A stretch of 64,000 bases of DNA from Viridothelium virens (lineage: Eukaryota > Ascomycota > Dothideomycetes > Trypetheliales > Trypetheliaceae). The stretch is from contig ML991805.1 in assembly GCA_010094025.1 (NCBI GenBank), positions 186,001 to 250,000 on the forward strand. Reading direction: 5' to 3'. Of this stretch, positions 1 to 12,042 are shown in pieces. The position numbers and the translations under genes are program-made. The notes beneath the pieces are model-generated. The model was not told where the DNA came from. It did no database searches and saw nothing but the letters and a program-made list of their open reading frames with translations. Each line of letters begins with the position of its first letter. Position 1 is the stretch's first letter.

Positions 1-2418
1 GGTCGTAAGATGTTGCGCGTTTATAGCGGTGTTCGTCCTAGCGAGAAGCTCTGTCGCGGTAGTGCGATTGTTCATGACGGCAAGTGAAAGCGGAACGTGA
101 CCATTAATTGTATGTTCGAGATTGCAGCCAAATCGTATCAGGATGTCGATGATATCTTTGTTCCCATTGGTAGCTGCACGATGAATGGCAAGAGTGGTCA
201 TATTTTGTCTACGGAGATGCGGAACTTTAGAAAGCCATCTTCTTAACATCCTCTTATCCTGGGCGATCGCAGCGTTGCAAATATTTTTCTCTAAGACCGC
301 GGAATCTGGGGCATTGATTCTTAAGAACTCAATGTTTTGCTCGCCTGTGTAGGAATATTTTAGCAGAAATCCTTTTGAGATTTGCACCTTTGCGCACCTT
401 CGCGGTCTGGATCATCCTCATCGCCAGACTCCTGTAGTTCAGCTGGTACTTCCTGTCCCTGTTTGCTATTGCAACAAATTCCGTAATAGCCTGCGTTTTC
501 CTCGCAATCGAGGATTCTGTCCATGATCTGCGCAGCAGTGAGACGAGCCTCCGGATTTTTCGAAGTCATATTCTTAATCCAATCGAGAGGAGCCTCGTGG
601 TCCCTAGACTCGAGTCTCTTCATCCAACTCTTCATAGCCTTCAGATTGCCAAAGTGGAAATCACTGCAGTCTCCATTGTTTCTGAAATGATCCAACTTCG
701 CTCAAAGTGTCTCGCCATTCAATACAGTCTAACCGTATTAGCATTACTGCGGAGCCTTCCTTGTTCAGTACTTACGATCATGTCCAAAAAGACGCACCCA
801 AGCGACCAAATATCCGCAGATCGATTCCTTTTATCACTTTCCATCACTTCTGGAGCTGCGTAGCCTGCAGAAACAGGCCCATGATATCCAGTGGTGGTGC
901 TTCGGCCTACCATCTTCCAATGACAGCAAGCCCAAAGTCTGTGAGAAAGACCTTCCTTTCTCTCACGATGATGTTCTCGGGCTTGATGTCTTTGTGACGC
1001 TTTTTCTCGCTATGCATATACATGATCGCGGAGCAGAGGCATCCAAACGCTTCTCGAATGCAGGCGTAGTCGTAAGATAGAAGGGACTTCTGGCTTAAGA
1101 AGACTTTGAAATCCATGTCTCCTACTGGTGCCATAAGAATACCAACATATTCTGGATCAGTATACGAGCCTATGTAGCGTATCAAGTGACGGTGTTTTAG
1201 CTGCTTCATAATTCCGACTTTCTGTTTAAAGAAGTTGAGGGCCGCAACGCTTGCTTCGAAGGTCTCTCTGCGTTTGAGACGTTTTCTAACGTAGACCCGG
1301 CCAGAAAGCTTGCTAACAACTCGATGGACCTCGCCGGTGCCGCCTTTGCCATGCCGCTCGTGGCATTCCAGATGGCGACGATCGACACTTTCAAGAAAGT
1401 TAGCATGTTTAGCTGTGGCGCCTCCCTCGATGCTCTGGGCTTCTTTGTTCATCACGGAGGACTGGCTCTTCAGGAATAGGGCCTTCTGCTTCGAAGAGAG
1501 ACTTTGCGGAATATTACCGGACGAATATGGAAGGGCGATGTCTAAGCAATTCTTCTGCACAAACTCATCCATGAGATCTACTGCATTGATCATCCTCAGG
1601 ATGGCGAAAGTGCGAGGCCGTATGCTCCATTCTTCTTTGCCTGCTTTGGCAAGGATAGTAGCGAGGCGCTCAAAGTCGTTATCTGACAGCGTCAACACTT
1701 GATCGGTGCTGCCTAATGGAATGATCTCCCGCAATTGAGACTCAATCTCCTGCAGACGATGTCTACTGGAATTAGGTGACTTTGCTGCCAATGGTCCTTC
1801 CTTTGATCCTTCGGTGACTGCTGTTTCTTTGCCGGTCTGATAACTCGGATTGTCGAATCTGCCACTCCCAGTAAGATTCTCTTCTGGTCTGATCTTGGCA
1901 TGTGCGATGTTTGGTGGCACGCTCTTGGCATTCAAAATTTTTGTAGGTAGCGAATTACCACTGCCACTCGTAGTGGAACTTCCGCTATGATCCGCGGTTC
2001 CCTGGATAAGTGACGGTCGCGAGGTAGTTGAGAGGGTCTTTGGGGGTCCAGAGAGTGTACTGCAAACCTTGGCTGTCTTATTTACTGGCTCATGGGATCG
2101 GCTAGGCACCACATCAGAGCCCATTGTCTTGACCTGTGCGAGAAGTTGCTGATGATAGGAGCCGGGAACGGGTGACGGCCTAGTCGGCTGATTACTAGCC
2201 GAAGAAGCAAGAGTGTTGAAATTGAGCTTATGAGGTTCTGCAAGCGAAGTCTCGGACTCATCACCTCTCTCAGCTTGATTCGCATTCTTCGTCGAAGATG
2301 CCATCCTCTGCTCCAAATTATACTGCTTCTGGGCATATTGTTCCGCTTTCTGAATGTAAGCAGCTCTCTCAAGCTCTGCTGTAGTGGCTTCTGACCTGAA
2401 TTCTTCTTGCGGTGTCAT
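1..2418 (-). CDS. Ser/Thr protein kinase with C-terminal ankyrin repeats (partial, frameshifted)
   Basis: Seen: a Ser-rich N-terminal half, then a kinase domain with glycine loop GKGGTGEV, catalytic RHKDIKPEN (D477) and DFG (D494). The frame then closes at about 908 and resumes one frame over with RSTTTG...APEV and DIWSLG. No GT-AG pair of usable size joins these two, so a 1-2 nt indel near 905-915 is likely (true lesion or assembly error). Downstream introns fit well: 696..775 (GTAAGT) and 345..397, the latter giving an in-frame join into ankyrin-like repeats that run off the window start (motifs such as AIHRAATNGNKDIIDILIRF and HVPLSLAVMNN). CDNIIV-type APE and WIKNMTSKNPEARLTA helices are typical of fungal kinases. 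The ATG at 2416-2418 follows a possible acceptor (TTAACTTTCAG), so an upstream exon may exist. Inferred role: signalling kinase with an ankyrin recognition domain. Confidence 0.72.
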
Positions 2419-3250
2419 TGCATCCTGAAAGTTAAGGTGAAGTGTTTAAGGGTAGTCTCCAGCAGCGCTGTTACACGTGACAGGCCGTGAATTCCTCCCA
2501 AATTTTGACTCCCGGCACTCAGGGTACAGACATAGTATTTAGAGTGGCCCACGTCGGGCACTCTCAGGGTTCAGCCTGGCCGAATTGCAGGATCTGAACT
2601 ACTGGCCCACGCATCCCTGTGATAGCTCAATTGACGCATGATATTCCCCTCAGGATTGCATATAAGCGCTTCGCCCCAATTTCAAGTTGAATTAGACACT
2701 CGCGTCAGGAGTTCGCTGAAGTGCGGCTGAGAACATTGGCTTGATCAGGCAGCTCGCTGGAAATGTTGCATGTTTCGTAATGCGCTCTGTACACGTCGAG
2801 ACTTCCAGACTCGAGCGGATGTGATAGGGGCGCGAATATCATTAACCCCCACGTTATCAAGTTCCGAAGGTGGCGTCAGGCAGCTGCGACGCCAAAGGTT
2901 GTTAGGTTGAAAGTTCTCCGTAGAACAGAGGTAAATTTGCCGCCGGAATTGACCAGGGCACCGCCTCCCCGAGGACCCCGAGGCAATTATTTGAAGGACC
3001 GTGCTAAAGTTAATCGACTAGCTTCTCCAGTCATCACGTCTCCTTTGAATCAATGAAAATGATAAAACGCCATTTCACTTGAACTTATGGGTCCGTTGAC
3101 AGCAGTAGTGGTACAAACATGACGTCGATTTCATGAATCGCATAGTACTTGTCACCGTTGTATCCTCATAAAGTATTGTGCACTGTAGAGATTACTATTT
3201 CTTGCACTTGACGTGACCCCTGAAATCAAAAGTTTTCTGCATCATTGAGC
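2419..3250. other. Intergenic, divergent promoter region
   Basis: About 830 bases between the minus-strand kinase-ankyrin gene and the plus-strand HeLo-like gene. I see no coding exon that joins either neighbour and no RNA gene. It probably holds both promoters. Confidence 0.4.
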
Positions 3251-5057
3251 ATGACACCCGGAGTAGTACTTGGAGGGGTCTCTTTGGCTATAGCGCTTAC
3301 TGATAAGTGTTTGAAAAGTGAAACATGATGAAAATTGACACAAAAGGTCCAGTTTGATAGATTCGACAGGTTATGAGGTTGTTACTGCTGCACTTCGAGC
3401 ACGAGATGACTTCAGAAGCATTTCGCTTCAGTTTGAGATCGAACAGTCACGACTCCGCCATTTCGCTCACGCGACCAATCTTGAAGAATCAGGCGAAAAT
3501 GGCACTAATGGTACATCACTCGAGAAAACGACAGTACTGGTGGAGACCCTGTCTGAGATACGGTTGACGCTTGAACGATATGCAAATGGGGAGGAGACCG
3601 AAGAGATTCGTGGCGGTGGAACATCGAGTTCCATCGCCTTGGCAAACATCGACGAACCAAGTGACCCGCGCAGCTTTTACAGCTCCCTCGCCCAGCGACT
3701 CTCATTGAATTTCCAACCGATGCAGGAGGATGTGGGTACAATTCGTCGGTTTACATGGACAAGTTTCCAAAGAGGTGAATCCGAGAGAGTCATTGTACGG
3801 TTAAGTAAATGTAATGATTATCTGCATGAGCTGTTGAGTGCACATGAAGTGCACAACCTACAAATTCAACAGCGCCAGCAATACCTGGAGCTTGTGCAAA
3901 TGCAGACGACTCTAGACGGCATACGAGAGCTGACTGAAGCGGCGCAAGCAACGAGGAGCTTACATTACAGATCCAGTCCGTGGCAACATGCTATGGATGA
4001 AGAACTGGAGAACTTGGCAAGATTCAAATCCAGGTATACCTCGTTGCTCCAAGACCATGGGTCTCATGCAGACGATATTGAAATATCAGCCCACAGAATC
4101 TGCATAATATCTGAAACCGCAACTCAGCAAGATCATCCGCAGGCCACACTCAAATTCGCTCACGAGGATGAGAAAGAAGTCTAGATAAATTGGCAAGATC
4201 AGGGAGTTGCCGATGAGAATGGGAAACACGCATCTCTGCCCTTAATAAGGGAGCTTGCCACCTTACTCAAGGCGCCGAAGCCTAATGAGCTCTGTTTCCC
4301 TCCCTGCCTGGGGTATAGCATGCTTCCATGCAATGGGTCCCCATCTAGGTCGGCTCTTGTCTTCAAAAATCCCGACAGTATCGAACCGGACGCGCATCCC
4401 GTATCTCTTCTCAACGCTCTTGAAGCATGCGATAAGCCGTCGCTCACGCATCGCATCGCTCTTGCGCACAAGCTAGCTCAATTTTTGCTCTATCTTCATG
4501 CTGTAAACTGGCTTCACAAAGCACTACGCAGCTCCAATGTTCTAATTTTTCCCTCGTCTAATCTGAGACTTGATATGCGTAGCCCTTTTGTAACCGGTTT
4601 TGACAATTCGCGGCGTTCAAGGTACGACGAAGCGACTACCGACGTTCCTCGTATAGGATGGATGGAGGCCTATCGACATCCTGACACACAGCTCGACGGA
4701 CCTAATCTACCATACCGCAAGACCTTCGATATCTTCAGTCTTGGAATTGTGATGATTGAGATAGCGCTATGGAGACCGATCGTATCGATTATGGGGATCG
4801 AGGAGACGATGGATCGATCGTCTAAGGCGACAAGGACTGTGAGGGAGCGATGGTTAAAAACTGAGCCGGATTTGCGAAGTAGACTTCAAGGAGAGGTCGG
4901 GGAGAAATATGCCGATGTCGTGGAGACGTGTCTGAAGGGCAGAGATGCGTATGATATCGAGCGAAACGACCTTGAGACTACGCATGATACGGGTATCAAG
5001 ATCCAAAGAGGCTTTAACTCCATGGTGGTGAGAGCACTCGCTAGTATTGTCGTCTAA
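3251..5057 (+). CDS. HeLo-like / pseudokinase (DUF7580-type) protein, interrupted by one in-frame TAG
   Basis: Exon 1 is 3251..3306 (MTPGVVLGGVSLAIALTD...), intron 3307..3352 (46 nt), exon 2 3353..5057. The total of 587 codons is divisible by three and open except for TAG at 4182..4184 (codon 296). The N-terminus LIDSTGYEVVTAALRARDDF and FEIEQSRLRHFA resembles the HeLo (prion-inhibition and propagation) helical domain of fungal cell-death proteins. The C-terminal half resembles the pseudokinase usually found behind it: YLHAVNWLHKALRSSNVL replaces the HRDLKPEN loop, FVTGFDNSR replaces DFG, and FDIFSLGIVMIEIALW is the helix-F region. From memory of relatives the stop sits where a Trp is usual (V-W-I-x-W), so TGG to TAG is a plausible single change. 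Either a pseudogene or read through; an intron removing the stop in frame was not found. Expected role: incompatibility or cell-death signalling. Confidence 0.72.
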
Positions 5058-6233
5058 ACGCGTTCCAAAAGCCCAGCAAAATCTCAATGTAGCAGCTTTA
5101 TCTTGAGCTTTCGCTCATTGCTCGAAAAATTGCGTTCTTTCACGAATACGCGTCCAGATGTCGCTTTGGGATATTTGCCATTAGACTTGCAGACTTCAAG
5201 TCGGCTGTAGACTTATAGAGAGCTTCAAGTTGAGCCTAAGCGAAGTTGTGCGGAGGATTCTAATGTTGACGCATAAAATCGGGACACATGCTTATGTAAG
5301 CTACAGTATCATCTGCTTCGTATGTGGGACTCTACTCTACTCTACCTAACGGTAAAATACTACCTAGGTACTGTACTTGGAACACGCAAGCGTAAGGTCA
5401 TCACCGGTATGAGGTAGGTACCTAACCTGACGCAACGTCCTACACACGCGATTGAGCGTGCAAATGATAGCTCGTAGCTGTGAATCATCATCTCATCCAA
5501 TCAAAATTATTAGTGAGTAGCTACTGCAGAGGACACCCTTGGAGTGTTCTACTAAGCTTTGCCTTACACCTGACGGGGTTGATATCTTTACGGAGCATAC
5601 ACAACGGGAATGACCTTGGTATTACTCTACCTCTACTCTAGCGCTTTGTGTATCTGCTTCGAAAGATTTCGTGACGGCCGCGTGCACTACGATACTCTAC
5701 CACCCACATTATTAGTGATGCGATCGGCGAGATTCTAAACAACAAATAGCCATACCGTTGCTGCGTCAATTTATGGACTGACCGCTATCCCATGCCTCCA
5801 GCGAGACAAGAAGACAAACCAACGAAACCGATCGCGATGGCCTGGTACGAGTGCCGCCCCCACTCTAGTAGGCTGATCTTACTACAATGGGGGGGAAATC
5901 CGTGGGCGCGTTGCGCGCGTTCAGTGCGTAGAGGGACGGGCTGAAACCCCCTCAAAAACGCGCTCGTCCCCTGCAGGCTGCCGGGCGTAGGAACGTGAAC
6001 GCCGTAAGGCAACAACGCAGCATCGGCAAACTCTATGCAGCCTAGGCCTAAGTCCGACTCTGTTTGTAGGAAGCGAAATCTAGACACTTCAGGTGGCTGA
6101 TATCAAATGCCTCGGATTAGTATACGGACTCCAGATTTGGTGTGTAATGGTAAGTAATTCGACATCTTTGTTTAGCCCTCAATGCTCTCTTTTCGTATTT
6201 CATTTACCTCAATTCTTGAATGCACGCCGAAAA
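5058..6233. other. Intergenic, low-complexity CTACTCTACC / TACCTAGGTA tracts
   Basis: About 1.2 kb with short repeats (next entry). A minus-strand open frame at 5785..6087 has no recognisable domain and is rejected. A GTAAGT at 6150 could be the donor of a 5' UTR or upstream intron of the next gene. Confidence 0.4.
5330..5425. repeat. Short CTACTCTACC/TACCTAGGTA-like simple repeats
   Basis: Repeated CTACT units followed by TACCTAGGTA and GGTAGGTACC runs. Similar GGTAAGGTAGGTAGGG tracts occur at about 24340-24372, and TACTCTACC recurs at about 5625-5645 and 5693-5702. No transposon ends are visible. Confidence 0.4.
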
Positions 6234-9200
6234 ATGACACGAACTTCAAATGCCTTCCCTCAAGTTGTCCTTTGGGCAGACGGAAGAAGCACGCGAAGTA
6301 GACGAAACGGAAATCAATCGACATCTCAAAGCCTGGTCAAGGTGCGAACAGTGAGGCTTTTCTTTCACGTGGCGATCTGATATGTACCCAGTCGTCCTCG
6401 TTAGATGGCACAAATGCAGCGCCTGCCCTTGACGGTGGGAGTGGACGCTCACTTGAAATCGAGCTTGTGCCAAGTACTCAAGGTGGCTTTGATGCAGAAG
6501 AGAAGAGTACAAGGAACACATCGAGAACGCACGTCGCGAAGGGTTTCGACTTGTTTGTGAGCTCAAGGGGTCGTGACGGAGAAGATGGCGGCACCGGCGG
6601 CGATGGAAAGAAAGGAGCTCGAGGCTATGCAGGAACGAATGCCACCGAGTATAGCAGTGCAACAGTATGCTCCAGCTAAGCGAAGGTTGTTAGCTCTGTT
6701 GGCAGAGTGCTAACGATATTGCAAGCGTGGAGGAGATAGTGGTCGTGGCGGGAATGGTGGACTCGGATCCAGCGGTGGCCACGGCGGTAATGGTGGACAT
6801 GTCAAAATTATAACGAGCGAAGCAAATATGCATCTCGTGGTTGCGGCACATTGGGATGTCAAAGCTGGTAAAGGAGGTCAAGCTGGAAAACACGGGTCTC
6901 CAGGCTTAGGCGGAAGAGGAGGCCGAGGTGGGTCAGGATGCGAATGGTATAGTTGCAGTCTTCTCCAACCCAGCTCAGTAAAAATTAATGTCTATCTAGG
7001 CAGGAATTGACTGGCTACGAATGGAAGTGTGTTCCGCATACAACAGCGCAAGGCGACGGAGAGCTCGCGTACTACGGCCAAGCATCGACGGCATTGACGC
7101 GCAATAATCTGGTGGCACTGAGTCAGTTGCAGTCTGGACGCGATCTTGCATTCTCATTCCCTCAAGGCTACATAAGTGATGGCGCAAACGTGTAATATTC
7201 TTCACTTCTCTGTTCCTCCATGTCAAGATAATATGCTAACAGAGTTCTAGTGCCGAAGTTGGCAACCTCCAAGGCCGAATTCCCGCAGGTATTGTACCCC
7301 AATTTCAACAAGCACTTCTCGGCTCTGGATTCGATCCATTGACTTCAACTGCTGTCGCTCGCCGAGGGCAACTGGCAACGAATCAAGAACACGAACCTGG
7401 TTGTCAAGAGCTGCCAACGTACACCACTCGTAATAAGCCATCCGCCCCAGATGGAAACAAGGATCCGCCAGGCCGTACTCCAATAGCAGTGTTAGCACCT
7501 GGACAAGATGGCCTGGATGGTAAGGCATCTATAGTCGTACGTAAGGATGATGGATCCATGACAAGTTACACTTCAGCTTTCGAATTTCGGCTTGTTGACT
7601 TTGAGCTTGTGGATGAAAATGATGATGGCATATTCGAGCCAGGAGAGTGTGAAATTATCAAAGAAATTATAGTTAAGAACACTGGTATTGTTGGTCTACG
7701 TTGAAGATCCAGGCGTCGCACTGACATTCACCGCAGGAGGAATGCCAACGCCAAAGAAGACGCAAATACCGCTCAGAATGCTGCCTTCATCTTGGACGAT
7801 TCCCATGCCGCACAAAGCCACCGTCTATTTGCCCCTTGAAATCCCACCTGGTGGCACTAAAAAGATCGCCGGTGAGCTTTGGGCTAGGATTAGAATTCCT
7901 CATTCCGCCGAGCTAGGCTTGAAAGCGTTCACCTCAGTCTCAACGATTCAACTCCAAGCTATGATACCAGATCTCGACAGGAACTTGCCTCACTTTGTAC
8001 ACTCTCAGGAGATTACCATTCAGTATCCAGTGAAGCTAATGGTGGATGAGACCAAGTTGATGGATAGCATTCCTCAAGGCTGCTCGACTAGTATGAAGTG
8101 GCCAGTACGTATTCAAGCAAAACCAACAGATCTCGACTAGATGCTGATAGTATACGTCTTCTAGGTCATGAACATTTCTTCCAAAGATCTTGGTCGTAGT
8201 AGCGAGTCTCAGCGGGAGGTGATCACAATAGTCTCTTGCCCGATGACTGCTCCAGTGATGTTGGGGGACTCCAGTATTACAGCTTCATTGGAGGACCGAA
8301 CCTGTCGCAAATACGAAGTCCACATCCTGGAGCGAGACATGAGCATCCAAGTCTCGGAGACGCTTCGCATTCCCAAAGAGGCTCCCGAATACTCGATAAT
8401 ACATTTCGTTGTTGAATTGCTACTAGCGCCGATCTCGAGTGGGCAGTCCAGGCAGCCGAAAGAGCTGGTTGCAATTCAGACTTACAGGCTTAGCACTCAA
8501 ATATCCAAGTCGTGGCTATACAACCCGAATTTGGAATTCGTTCTACTGACAAGTAAGAGTACAACAAAGGAAACGGTCGATTCTTGGTCGAGTTTCATTA
8601 AAAAGCATCTGCACATGTCTGCTGACATTTTTAACGTGAGCGAGCACGGTGGGCTGGAAGCTGATACAACGCGAGAAAGCGTCCTCCAGAGCTACACCGG
8701 CAAGACAGTCTTAGCTCTGGATGATGAGCTTTTTCAGTATCAAAAGCGAGGTCAACGCAGCATCTTAGACTTCATCGATCCCGACGCTAGCTCCGCTATG
8801 TTTCGGAACGGCACTCAGGTTGTGAGTGTACAACGCAAAGAAGAGTCGCGACAGAATCGTGAAGAAAAGGCCATGGAACATATCGCCTACGCGGCTGCTC
8901 TGAAAGGGCCCCGCTCTCACAAGAACTCAATTCAACGTTTTGACGACATGGATGGGTTGGTAGCTTGACTACGGAAGCCTCGTCAGAATGCATCGGATCC
9001 TACGACAGATCGTCACAATTTTATCCCTATCAACAACTCCGATCCCAGTAGCAAAGGGCAGAAAATGGCAAGGAAGCTCAGGAAAGAATTCAAGCTAGAC
9101 AAATTCGTTGTAACGCCCAACACCGACAATCTTGGACTCTCGATCGTCCATTGTGGAGCCCACGGGCAGGGGCCGAGTACCGCTCAAGTTGCTGGAATGT

Positions 9201-10453
9201 CCAATGGCGTTGGCCGAAATGAAAATTATTCTGATCTGAATCCAGCCGAGGCATACCCATGTGTTGCAGCTCTACCGCTTAAAGCTAGGCTGGACATTCT
9301 TCTGACGTCTCAGGTTGGAAGCAACAAATTGAAGTATTCGCAATTCGTCCTCGATTCATCCCTAAATTCGGTAAAGGCAGAAGTACACGATCAAGTCCAA
9401 GCAATGACAAAACATCCCAGATAGCGAGACGGACTAGGGTCCGGCAACAGCAATGTCACAACGGAGTCTCTCTTCGATTCAAAAAATGACAAAGTATCGA
9501 CCGTGCTCGGGCACGACCTCATAAAGTTCAACGCCGCCGCGGCTGTGGACAACCCGTCTTCTCCTGCTGGCCAATTACTTCGATCAATCATCCAGCCGGC
9601 ACTGTGTCAAACGAACGAGCAGTTGATGATGAGATGGCTTAGCCCTGTCAAGCGCACGCGCTCTCTTGTCAGAAAAAGTCTCATGGCCAAAGTGTCGAAT
9701 GTCGTCGCATCAGACGTCACATCTACGGACGTTGACCCTAGAGAATCGGAACAGCGCATCAAAACTCTCAAGCGATCCGTTAGCCAGAAACTCTCTAATA
9801 AGAACTATCAGAGAAGCATCAACAGCAGTGTCCAGAACATCACCCACAATGCTATTCGAGACATGAAGTCAAGCCTACCCACAATCGAAGAATTCAATCC
9901 TAAATCGGTATACAAGTCTCGCGCCGTGCTTTCTTCCCAGCAAGAAGCCTTTCATGAAGCAGAAAAGCAAAGAAATCTAGACAAATCACACTATAGGCAG
10001 TGGAGGCAGGAGCTGGGAATGGAACTAATCGAGGAGACTACTATGAAAATAGAGGAAATCACCGAGCTGGAAGATGATTCAGTGATCGGCTTTCCTGATC
10101 TGACCTCAAGTACCTCAAATGAGCAATCCATGCTCTCCTACGTTAGCGAAGCCTCGATGGAGCTTACAATGCCCGAAATGGACGCAACAACCTTATCGAA
10201 AAATGAGATGGCGCATGAATCACCGTCACGTATCAGCGAGATCGACTCGTGGCCTCTAAGTTCGCCACCTCAATTTGAGGACAATTCTGCAGGCCCTTCA
10301 GAGCTACATGCCGATGCGAGTTCACCTACCAGAGAGCCACTGCAGCATGGATTCGAGCTATACTCAGATGAAATTCGAGCTCCCAGTACCCCGGCACTGA
10401 ACCACAGCCACAAGCCTGCTCATGACATGGTACCCGAAGAGCCACCAGTCTGA
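6234..10453 (+). CDS. Large glycine-rich DUF7932-like protein
   Basis: Spliced model: introns 6342..6391, 6665..6725, 6947..6999, 7192..7250, 7685..7736 and 8105..8164, all GT-AG, 50-61 nt, all keeping frame. The join at 7684/7737 restores KNTGGMPTP, which matches my memory of DUF7932 proteins. The N-terminal region holds collagen-like Gly repeats (GEDGGTGGDGKKGARG; GGNGGLGSSGGHGGNGG), followed by FRLVDFELVDENDDGIFEPG and then a region LEFVLLTSKSTTKETVDSW typical of the family. The total is 1295 codons with an in-frame TGA at 8966 (codon 800) and TAG at 9422 (codon 952). Both could lie in optional introns (8960..9061, 102 nt; 9371..9424, 54 nt) that keep frame, giving about 1242 aa. The start ATG is tentative. 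The C-terminus is Ser/Glu rich. Function unknown; it neighbours HeLo and SNTX-type genes. Confidence 0.7.
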
Positions 10454-10680
10454 TCCGACTTCGACGATGACCGCATTGACTGGTAGGGAGAGATGTAGCC
10501 TTGTCTACTGCAGGACGATTGCACAAGCCTCAACGGCGAGATTGGCATTGTATCATCCCTACTCGTTGATTTTCAATAGCCTAGCAGAATACAATGAAAT
10601 AGCCATGCTGATAGCGCACGGCGTGTAACGAGCTTTCAAGACTTTCTCAAACCCACTCCTACAAACTCTGACGTGCTATC

Positions 10681-12042
10681 TCACGCAAACCCCCCTGGAA
10701 TTGGCGGCATCCCTCCCACATCACTATTTCTCTGCCCATGCCCCTGCTGCCACGCTGCTCCCCCTGCTCCCCCCCCTCCTCCTCCTCTCCCTCCACCCCG
10801 ACCTCTCCCCTCTCCAACCTGCCTTCTCAGCACTATGACATCCTGCTCCAGCCCCATCTTAAGCCGATTGACCTCCTTTATTCGTTCTGACAGCCTTTCA
10901 CTATTCCTCTTGAAGAACTCACAACTCTGCCGACTGTCCTGAACAGCCTGTTGCAATATCGCAATCTGCTCCTGATCGACCTCAACTTCCATGCGACTCC
11001 GCGCCACCGCCTCCGCATCGTCGACTCGTCGCATCAGCTCCGCGATCTGCGCCCTTGCATGGCGATCCGCTTCTGCGAGTTGGGTTTGAAACTGTGCTGT
11101 CCTTTTTTGGAGTACCTCCTCTGCTTGTCGTCGGAGGTCGGCTTCGCGGGCAGATGTGGCTTGAAGCTGTTCGCGCAGACGCGTGAGCGACGCTTCGGCG
11201 AGCAAGCGCTGTTCTTTCTCGTGATTCAGCTGTACGCCGACGCGGTCCTCGACTTCTTTGACGCTGTTGGCGACGTGGAGCTGTGCAGAGGCGAGTTTTT
11301 CTTGCCAGGGGTCGTAGTCTTGACCGATTGCGTGGCGGACTTTTTCCGAGACTTCGATGTCTTTATTATTGATGTTGGCTTGCATTTGAGTGATGTGGCC
11401 GTGTAAGTTTGTAGGTTCCTGTTCGTGACGGGTGGCGGTCGCTTTTTGCTCGGTAACTTTGGCGGTTCGCTTTTTGGCGAGAGAGGCCGTTAGATCTCGG
11501 AGTTGGTCTTGGAGTTTGAGGAGTTCTTCGTCTTTGTGAGAATCCTCTACTTTGGTGGCGATGGTCGCAGCCGGTGTTTCGTTCAATTGCTCCAATAGGG
11601 CATGCCACTGCTCTTCTTGGATCTCTAACGTGAGTCTCTCTGCTTTTTCTTTCCAGCTTGTGAGTGTGGCTTCGCATTTCGTTAGATCTGCTTTGACATC
11701 GTGTAGCTCTTCGTCCTTTTGTTGAAGCTTGTCTTCGGCTTCGACAAGGTCAACTTCCATCAGTTCCCGAATCTCTTCGGCTTGTTCCTTTTCCTGCCGT
11801 ATTTCATCTAGCTCTTTTCTCAGGCGGAGCGTATCATCAAGATGTGCCTTCTTTAGTGGCACTGGCGGTCTTGCTTTCTCCGCAACAGCTACCACGACTT
11901 CTTCAGCCGTCGGACGTGCATCTTCCCCATTTGCAAGATTCATTGACATATGTCCAGCTGAAGAACGGTCATTGTTTGCCCCCAGGCTAACATCGCGAGC
12001 GTTTGTTGTATCGCGTAATGGCAAAGCGTAGGGGCCCGCCAT
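10681..12042 (-). CDS. Coiled-coil protein with RGG/Gly-rich tail
   Basis: Single exon, 453 aa, ATG at 12042. Residues of about 60-420 are almost continuous heptad-rich coiled coil (DDTLRLRKELDEIRQEKEQA, REQLQATSAREADLRRQAEE), followed by an RGRGGGRGGGGGGAGG tail like those that bind RNA or self-associate. No catalytic motif is visible. It converges with the DUF7932-like gene (227 bp apart). Intronless, unlike most neighbours. Family not recognised; a scaffolding role is inference. Confidence 0.75.
   Translation of the reverse strand: MAGPYALPLRDTTNARDVSLGANNDRSSAGHMSMNLANGEDARPTAEEVVVAVAEKARPPVPLKKAHLDDTLRLRKELDEIRQEKEQAEEIRELMEVDLVEAEDKLQQKDEELHDVKADLTKCEATLTSWKEKAERLTLEIQEEQWHALLEQLNETPAATIATKVEDSHKDEELLKLQDQLRDLTASLAKKRTAKVTEQKATATRHEQEPTNLHGHITQMQANINNKDIEVSEKVRHAIGQDYDPWQEKLASAQLHVANSVKEVEDRVGVQLNHEKEQRLLAEASLTRLREQLQATSAREADLRRQAEEVLQKRTAQFQTQLAEADRHARAQIAELMRRVDDAEAVARSRMEVEVDQEQIAILQQAVQDSRQSCEFFKRNSERLSERIKEVNRLKMGLEQDVIVLRRQVGEGRGRGGGRGGGGGGAGGAAWQQGHGQRNSDVGGMPPIPGGFA

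Noticed and set aside
5785-6087. 100-codon minus-strand frame before the DUF7932-like gene
   Set aside because: No motif, no splice support, and composition like non-coding sequence.
6680-6725. tRNA D-arm-like sequence (TTAGCTCTGTTGGCAGAG)
   Set aside because: It lies inside a well-supported intron of the DUF7932-like gene, and no anticodon arm or T-loop follows.
1-10453. In-frame TAG and TGA as a sign of an altered genetic code
   Set aside because: Conserved genes in the window end normally at TGA (eIF5B, Yip1-family) and TAG (CTF18, ankyrin-AAA+), so both codons are ordinary stops.
10736-10815. C-rich tract as microsatellite or regulatory element
   Set aside because: It encodes the Gly/Arg-rich tail of the coiled-coil protein on the minus strand.
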